Assembly: GCA_030686995.1 (NCBI GenBank)
Contig: JARVZY010002414.1
Coordinates: 1 to 64,000 of the forward strand
Origin: Artemisia argyi
Taxonomy: Eukaryota > Streptophyta > Magnoliopsida > Asterales > Asteraceae
Direction of reading: 5' to 3'
DNA length: 64,000 bases
Shown: positions 59,281 through 64,000 of the stretch, one piece after another
Layout: each line of letters starts with the position of its first letter
How positions within the stretch are numbered: position 1 is the first letter of the stretch
Made by a program: the position numbers and the translations under genes
Notes under the pieces: generated by a model
Databases searched by the model: none
Told to the model about the DNA's origin: nothing
Seen by the model: the letters and a program-made list of their open reading frames with translations, nothing else

Positions 59281-59830
59281 TCATCACTTACTTCTAGCTG
59301 CTCAAGTATAACGTATTCCAATAGTAGCCTTTTAGAACGATTTCTTCTAGAAGTACTACTACCAATATGACTAGGGTTACTAGCACCAACATTATTATCC
59401 TCATCAATTTCATTAATAAAAACACCAAATATCTGCTTTGGCTTGAAGTAAGTTCCTACTTTGGACACAACATGTTCTATGTACACTTCAATGACCTTAT
59501 GCTCACCTATAAACTGACTTAAATAACGTACATCGTCATCACTACATAAAGAATGCAAGCCAACATCAAGATTCTAACCAGGTTCAAGAAAGTTGTAAAA
59601 CATTATCTGTCTATTTGTCCAACCCAGGTCCTGAACCATATCATCTAACTCGTGAATCGAGAACATTTCAATATCGACCATATCAACAATACTTTTCCTA
59701 CCCCCACGGTATACCTTTCCAGGAAAAAAGTAAAACTGACCACCATGGTGTATCCTCATTATAAAAACAGTAGGATGAATTTCTGCAAAAAATCAAACCA
59801 TAATTAGAACCTAATCTTTGAAATAACAAC

Positions 59831-59835
59831 CAAAT
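59831..59835 (+). repeat. Target-site duplication CAAAT (left)
   Basis: CAAAT precedes TGTTGATATAAATAATG and recurs at 61522-61526. Confidence 0.85.
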
Positions 59836-61030
59836 TGTTGATATAAATAATGTATAAAAACGTTATTAATATTTTTCGATATCCCTAAGTTTTGACGATC
59901 ACAAAATATAAAAACATTAAACGCAAAGTTAATACGTAAACAAGTTTTAAGCAAGTTTATATCATCTCATCTAACATAATCACTTAAGGTATGAATAAAC
60001 AAGTGATTAATACATTTTATGATCAAAGGGATGTTTATTTAAATAATACAAAGTTTATAAAATTAAATAAACTTATTATATATTTTTGAAAAATATTTTT
60101 GGTAATAAAGGAAAATGTTTAATTCATAGTAAATATATGAATTCAATTTTTTAACCAAAATCAGTTAGTTTTTCACCAAATAAACTTTCCTCACTAAAAG
60201 ACAGATTTTCTGGCCGTTACAGCTGGGCAACCCCCTTAATTATAAGGGCGGCCCCCTTAATTTTAAGGGGGCCGGCACACAATTAAGGGGACCGGCCACG
60301 CTCCCCTGCCAGATTCTGTCAGATATTTTTCCCTATAAATATCACCTCAAACCTGGAATTTTTCTCACCTCTTGCACAAAACTTTTCAGATCCAAATCTC
60401 TCTAAACATCCTCCTAAAAACCCTTTGATCATATAATTATTAATTCTTGTTTCAAGTGATTCATTCCCTCACCTCTCATCTCTCAAAGTGCAAGAGAAGA
60501 ATACTTCTTCAACATCAAGTTGTGAAGTATTGTAGATTTGTGTATATAGTCTAGTTGTTGTGTACATTCATTGTAAAGGTGTGATAGGAGTGTAACTAGA
60601 TAGATCTAGGAGTAGAAGTTGTGAATAGAAGTAGTGAGATATAAGTAGTGGTGTGAAGAAGATTGTTGGGAGGTAGATAGTTGTGAAGAAGATTGTTGTG
60701 AAGTAGATAGTTGTGAAGAAGTAGAGTTGTGATTAAGTAGTGATTAGGTGTGAAGAAGTTGTGTAGAAGGTGTGAATAAGTTGTGTAGAAGGTGTGAATA
60801 AGTTGTAACGAAGTTGTAGTGTGTATATTGGTGTGTAAGGTTTTCTCCGCCATAAGGGAGCTTGTTGACATAGTGAAGAAAACTCTCGAGTAGGTGACTC
60901 GAGGAGTGGAGTAGGGCAAAGAAGATGTCCTTGTAGCCGAACCACTATAAATCCTTTGTCTCGCGATTAGATCTTTCCATATCTTACTTATTATCTTGCT
61001 TATATCGCTATTACTTTTGTAGACGTAGAC

Positions 61031-61108
<78 letters not shown>

Positions 61109-61521
61109 GCTCATATAGTGCTAGTATTGATTTTACTTAAAGATCAAACAAAAGTTTCATTCACAAAACAAAGTTTTTACAATCAAACTAAAAAGGTAAC
61201 ATACATTTAATTGATCATTTCGATCAACTATAGTTTTCATACAAAATATAACTAAGGATTATAAAATAAACGTTTACTTACTTATCTCTTGTATATAGCT
61301 ATAATTGTTTATATTATGCATGTGTTGATTTCACATACTTAGTTTGCATTATTATTATTGCTCATACTTAGATATAGTTGTTCATATTGTTCAAGACTTG
61401 AATTCACATAAGATCGAATCAAAGTTTTAAAAGCAAACAAGGTTTTAAAACTAAACTAAGTTTTCATAAAACCAAAAAGACGTAAAACTATTCAACCCCC
61501 CTCCCCTTCTAGTTTTCCACA
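59836..61521 (+). mobile_element. Sirevirus-like copia solo LTR (1,686 bp)
   Basis: It starts TGTTGATATAAATAATG and ends CTTCTAGTTTTCCACA, with TSD CAAAT on both sides and no internal domain. The phrases AAGTTTTGACGATCACAAA near the start and ATTCAACCCCCCTCC near the end are usual in Sirevirus-type LTRs. TATAAAT lies at 60334-60340. Just upstream is a GC-rich dyad field (60231-60298) including the perfect inverted repeat CCCCCTTAA-TT-TTAAGGGGG (60252-60271). Formation by LTR-LTR recombination is the standard explanation. Confidence 0.87.
61032..61106 (+). repeat. (TA)n microsatellite
   Basis: An uninterrupted TA run of about 75 bp inside the solo LTR. Length may be variable or misassembled. 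Confidence 0.95.
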
Positions 61522-61526
61522 CAAAT

Positions 61527-61870
61527 TACAGCAAATGCAACAAAATTAAAACCAACAGAAAACACTTATTATAATCTTCCTTTGCAAACAAATACAGATT
61601 TTCATCATTGATCAGAAAGTCCGTACCCTTTATCTTCCATTTGAGAGTACCCATTTTAGGAAGGGTACAAGCATAACAAAATTACGAACCAACAATTGGG
61701 GAAAAAGGTTGAGGTTGATCTGTGTGCTATTGAGAGAAGTTGTGAGATGATTTTTGTTAAAGAAATTATGTGAAAATGTGTTGAAAAAGAAAGATATAAT
61801 GGGCGGGAACATTGATATGATAAGTTGTTAGAAGGTAGCTGGGAAAGTACCAAAAAGTGATCGGACAAAA
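61527..61870 (-). other. MULE 5' region, no gene resolved
   Basis: It lies between the solo LTR and the presumed MULE terminus. Short open frames exist but show no family features. It may hold the MULE 5' exon or intron. Confidence 0.4.
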
Positions 61871-62050
61871 ATGCCCTCATGTGACTTGCACGTGAGGACC
61901 GAGATAACAAGCGAAACTAACGAGCGTTAGAAAATTGGACTAGCGGCGTAATATTTTTAGGATCATGGACTAAAAAAGCAAAATTTTTCGTTTTTGAATG
62001 TCATATGAAATATGGCATAAGTTTAAGGACCACCGGTGAAATTTACTCTT
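61870..62050 (-). repeat. Candidate MULE terminal inverted repeat
   Basis: Read on the minus strand from about 62048 it starts GAGTAAATTTCACCGGTGGTC and runs through AACGCTCGTTAG, CACGTGCAAGTCACATGAGG and GGGCATTTTTGTCCG. I associate these phrases with long MULE termini in related plants. The partner terminus is not in the window, so this is not confirmed. Confidence 0.45.
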
Positions 62051-62089
62051 ATTTTATTTCATTCGACTTTCGTAGTGGGGGAAGTGACT

Positions 62090-62220
62090 AAGGGAAGTGA
62101 CGACTGACGAAGCCACAAAACAACAAACCAAATAGGAGGAATCTTCTAAAAAGAAAGCAAAAACAAAAGCAAAACAAAGCATTGACTTACCATTGACGAT
62201 CAAACTACACTTTATATAAA
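62090..62220 (+). promoter_or_regulatory. RDR1 promoter: TATA, W-box and TGACG motifs
   Basis: TTTATATAAA at 62211-62220 is a good TATA box. Upstream lie TTGACT (W-box, 62182-62187), TTGACG (62193-62198) and two TGACG words (62098-62102, 62105-62109). W-boxes and TGACG words are bound by WRKY and TGA factors, which mediate salicylic-acid responses. RDR1 genes are known to respond to salicylic acid. The link here is inference from motifs. Confidence 0.55.
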
Positions 62221-62244
62221 CAGTCTAGTGAAGCAACAAACCCA

Positions 62245-63647
62245 CTTATTTTTCGCCGATCATCATTATCCCTCTGGTGAATATCTCTTTTCTTAAACAT
62301 TTTCATTCTAGTTATATTTATATGATTCCTTATTATTACTTATGTAACTCATAGTTTATAGTATCACTGAAATTGGGGTAAATTATAATGCGTGTTAGTT
62401 TGTTTCTTATCTAAACTTACTTATCAGCGCATCGCAGCAAAGCGACCCGCTTCTATAAAACAATAAATTACTATAGTTTTACGCATAGTGAAAGTGAAAA
62501 TAATACTAGTTTGATCAGGAGTTAATTGGAGTAGTAAAATGTGCTTTTGTGTATACCAATTAATTAGTAGTAGTAAAATGTTAATTGGATTTTTACCCAT
62601 GGTAACTTATTTAATATCTATTACTGTATTATTTGTTGTTGTGATGTATATATCTTAAGGTATGTGTTTTTATGTTTAGTGTTTGTTATAGTAATTTTAT
62701 GTATCTTTTTATGTTTAGTCATCCTTCTTTATTTATTTATTTTTTTTTTATTATTATTTTTTTTATTTTTAGTACTATTTAAAGTTATGGTTTCAATTTT
62801 TAAGTGCTAATTTGGTGATTTTATAGGTAGATTAAGGCTGTATTTAATGTGTAGCACTTTAGAGCATTTTGCATTTTTTTTTCCCTAAACAATACTTTTT
62901 AAATGCTACTTGAAGAAGCATCTAGGTTTTTTTTTATTTTATTTTTTTATTTATTTTTTATTTATTTATTTATTTTTGGTTATGTTACACTCTATAATAA
63001 CAGATACATTTACCTTACCGAACATATTTATAAGCAGTTTTGCCAAACATACCCCCAGTGATTAATGGTATTTAGTGTTTGGATGAAGTCATGAAACTGC
63101 TTACGTAGTTGTTAATAGTAAAAACAGTTTAGAATAAGTTAGCATGTTTTAATCGTATAAAGCCGCTTAAAATATGAATCCCAAACACTCTCAAGGTACT
63201 AGTCAAGTTATATTGATTTGAATGTGCATTTCCGTGATCATTGAGTTGATATTGCTTATTACTGAATAAGTGACTATGGTTAAGAGATTAAATCTGCCTT
63301 AAAAAAACATATCAATGGGGTAAATTTGGCAAAAAGTACTTTTGTTTGCCACCGAACAAAGTAAAAAGGGCATGTTTGTCATGATCTTTTGGAGAGTCCT
63401 TATTTACTACTCAACTATTTGCTTAGTGTCATATAACGAGGCTTCAAAAGATATGTGGTAATTTAGGATGGTTATTCACTGTTTTTAACTTGCATAATCA
63501 TAGTTTATGTTTTTCCTTTGATTGATAAGTATTCATATTTTTTTCATGAAAAATGTGCTTTAAATGTAATTTTAGTTTTAGTTGTAATTGTAGTCACTGA
63601 TTATACATTTTATAATGTTAAATTACAGCTGAAAACAACGCTATTCG
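62245..63647 (+). other. Probable RDR1 5' UTR with intron
   Basis: Transcription should begin about 30 bp after the TATA box. A donor-like CTCTG/GTGAAT at 62276/62277 and an acceptor AATTACAG/CT at 63628/63629 would leave a short leader exon, an intron of about 1.35 kb that is T-rich and gene-free, and 19 bases before the ATG. Splice sites are predicted by eye. Confidence 0.5.
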
Positions 63648-64000
63648 ATGGTTAAGACAGTCGACGTGTATGGATTTCCCGGATTAGAACCCGCAGACAA
63701 AATCAAGACATTTCTAGAAGGGCATACGGGTATTGGTAGTATCGAGGCTCTAGAGGTCAAACAAAAAAATGGAGGGAGACGAGCGTATGCAACAGTCCAG
63801 TTCACAACCAGAGGAGAAGTAGATTACATTATAGACTTGGCTAGTAGGCGTTTATGGTATGGTACATCTTATTTGAAAGTTCGGGAAAGGGATATGGACC
63901 TTGTAAAGAAACCTAGACACTATGCACTCGAAATGGATGGTGTAACTCTTCACTTTGGTTGCCAGGTGTCAAAGCAGGTTTTGTCGGTGTTACATACAAT
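63648..64000 (+). CDS. RDR1: RNA-dependent RNA polymerase 1, N-terminal part
   Basis: RDR1 copies single-stranded RNA into dsRNA that feeds Dicer-dependent silencing, chiefly in defence against viruses. The frame opens at ATG 63648 and stays open to the window edge for 117 codons of what is usually a protein of about 1,100 residues. The N-terminal RRM-like domain is recognisable: MVKTVDVYGFPG, then EALEVKQKNGGRRAYATVQF, LWYGTSYLKV and HFGCQVS, in the order and spacing of plant RDR1 proteins. The start is chosen because the homologous proteins begin at the same point and a splice acceptor lies 19 bases upstream. The polymerase catalytic motif lies beyond the window. No defect is seen in this part. 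Confidence 0.93.
   Translation, partial: MVKTVDVYGFPGLEPADKIKTFLEGHTGIGSIEALEVKQKNGGRRAYATVQFTTRGEVDYIIDLASRRLWYGTSYLKVRERDMDLVKKPRHYALEMDGVTLHFGCQVSKQVLSVLHT

Larger units (their letters stand above)
56629..59782 (-). pseudogene. MULE (mudrA-type) transposase pseudogene
   Basis: This is a remnant of a Mutator-like transposase, which would cut and move its own element. It starts at a splice acceptor (TTTTTGCAG, exon from 59782). The MULE N-terminal block (MRIHHGGQFYFFPGKVYRGG) comes first, then acidic spacers with 20-residue repeats (about 58690-58870), the MuDR DNA-binding block (QRFGTSKEIKDRVYMHS), a segment with CLQTRDIKACNYKFL, a block with VSRMKAFRAKATADK, and the beginning of the DDE domain (LDGAFISGPFPWQLLTA). 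It is then cut by a copia LTR at 56628. Breaks are stops at 59574, 59190, 58895, 57211 and 56746, frameshifts near 59180 and 58455, and a MITE at 57306-58094. The catalytic C-terminal half is missing from the window. Confidence 0.88.

Noticed and set aside
61032..61106. (TA)n tract as a replication origin or boundary element
   Set aside because: Simple TA microsatellites are common in plant LTRs, and nothing else here supports such a role.
60596..61114. 172-codon minus-strand frame
   Set aside because: It begins in the (TA)n microsatellite and runs through LTR sequence. The Tyr-Ile run and Thr/Leu-rich tail are compositional.

Overview
This window is repeat-dominated nuclear DNA of a flowering plant. 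One host gene is visible: the first coding exon of an RNA-dependent RNA polymerase 1 (RDR1) gene at the right edge (start codon at 63648). Everything else is transposable elements and their remains, nested in each other. The retroelement families and the style of their LTRs suggest a eudicot, probably Asteraceae. That family assignment is inference from general familiarity, not a database result.

Region 1-11990 (left): a piled-up set of Ty3/gypsy remains. A Tat-like LTR with a duplicated 3' end (1-1315) is inserted into a decayed + strand Athila-like pol (1316-2872). That pol is followed by a structured 3' untranslated zone with four hairpin units (3321-3690) and a long 3' LTR (3754 to about 7469). 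Then come the 3' part and LTR of a second Tat-like element (about 7470-10738) and a third LTR in opposite orientation (about 10739-11990). Two of these LTR families carry arrays of 11-bp CpG-containing palindromes just upstream of a TATA box.

Region 12000-22424: a large imperfect inverted repeat (arms about 12020-15190 and 16070-19690) with a Ty1/copia LTR (15699 to about 16062) in its loop. Both arms hold the same degenerate reading frame, which I do not recognise, and several polypurine-tract-like motifs. Right of it lies a direct duplication (about 19980-21720).

Region 22425-54930: a nest whose three layers are each proven by target-site duplications. A PIF/Harbinger-like TIR element (TSD TAA) is split by a 31.6-kb minus-strand Athila-like element (TSD GCCAC). 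The 3' LTR of that element is itself split by a 15,966-bp non-coding LTR element (TSD GCACA) built as LTR-internal-LTR-internal-LTR. The Athila-like element has a 1,919-codon gag-pol frame broken only by three in-frame stops, a tRNA-Asp-type primer binding site and LTRs of about 4.2 kb.

Region 54931-62050: a mudrA-type MULE transposase pseudogene (minus strand). It is cut by a copia LTR with primer binding site (56245-56628), a hAT-like MITE (57306-58094, TSD CATAGAAG) and a Sirevirus-like solo LTR (59836-61521, TSD CAAAT). Its presumed terminal inverted repeat ends close to the RDR1 promoter.

Region 62050-64000: RDR1 promoter (TATA at 62211, W-box and TGACG motifs), a probable 5'-UTR intron, and the first 117 codons of RDR1. 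RDR1 converts RNA to dsRNA for silencing. Its neighbours are the usual targets of silencing, but the sequence shows no functional link beyond proximity.
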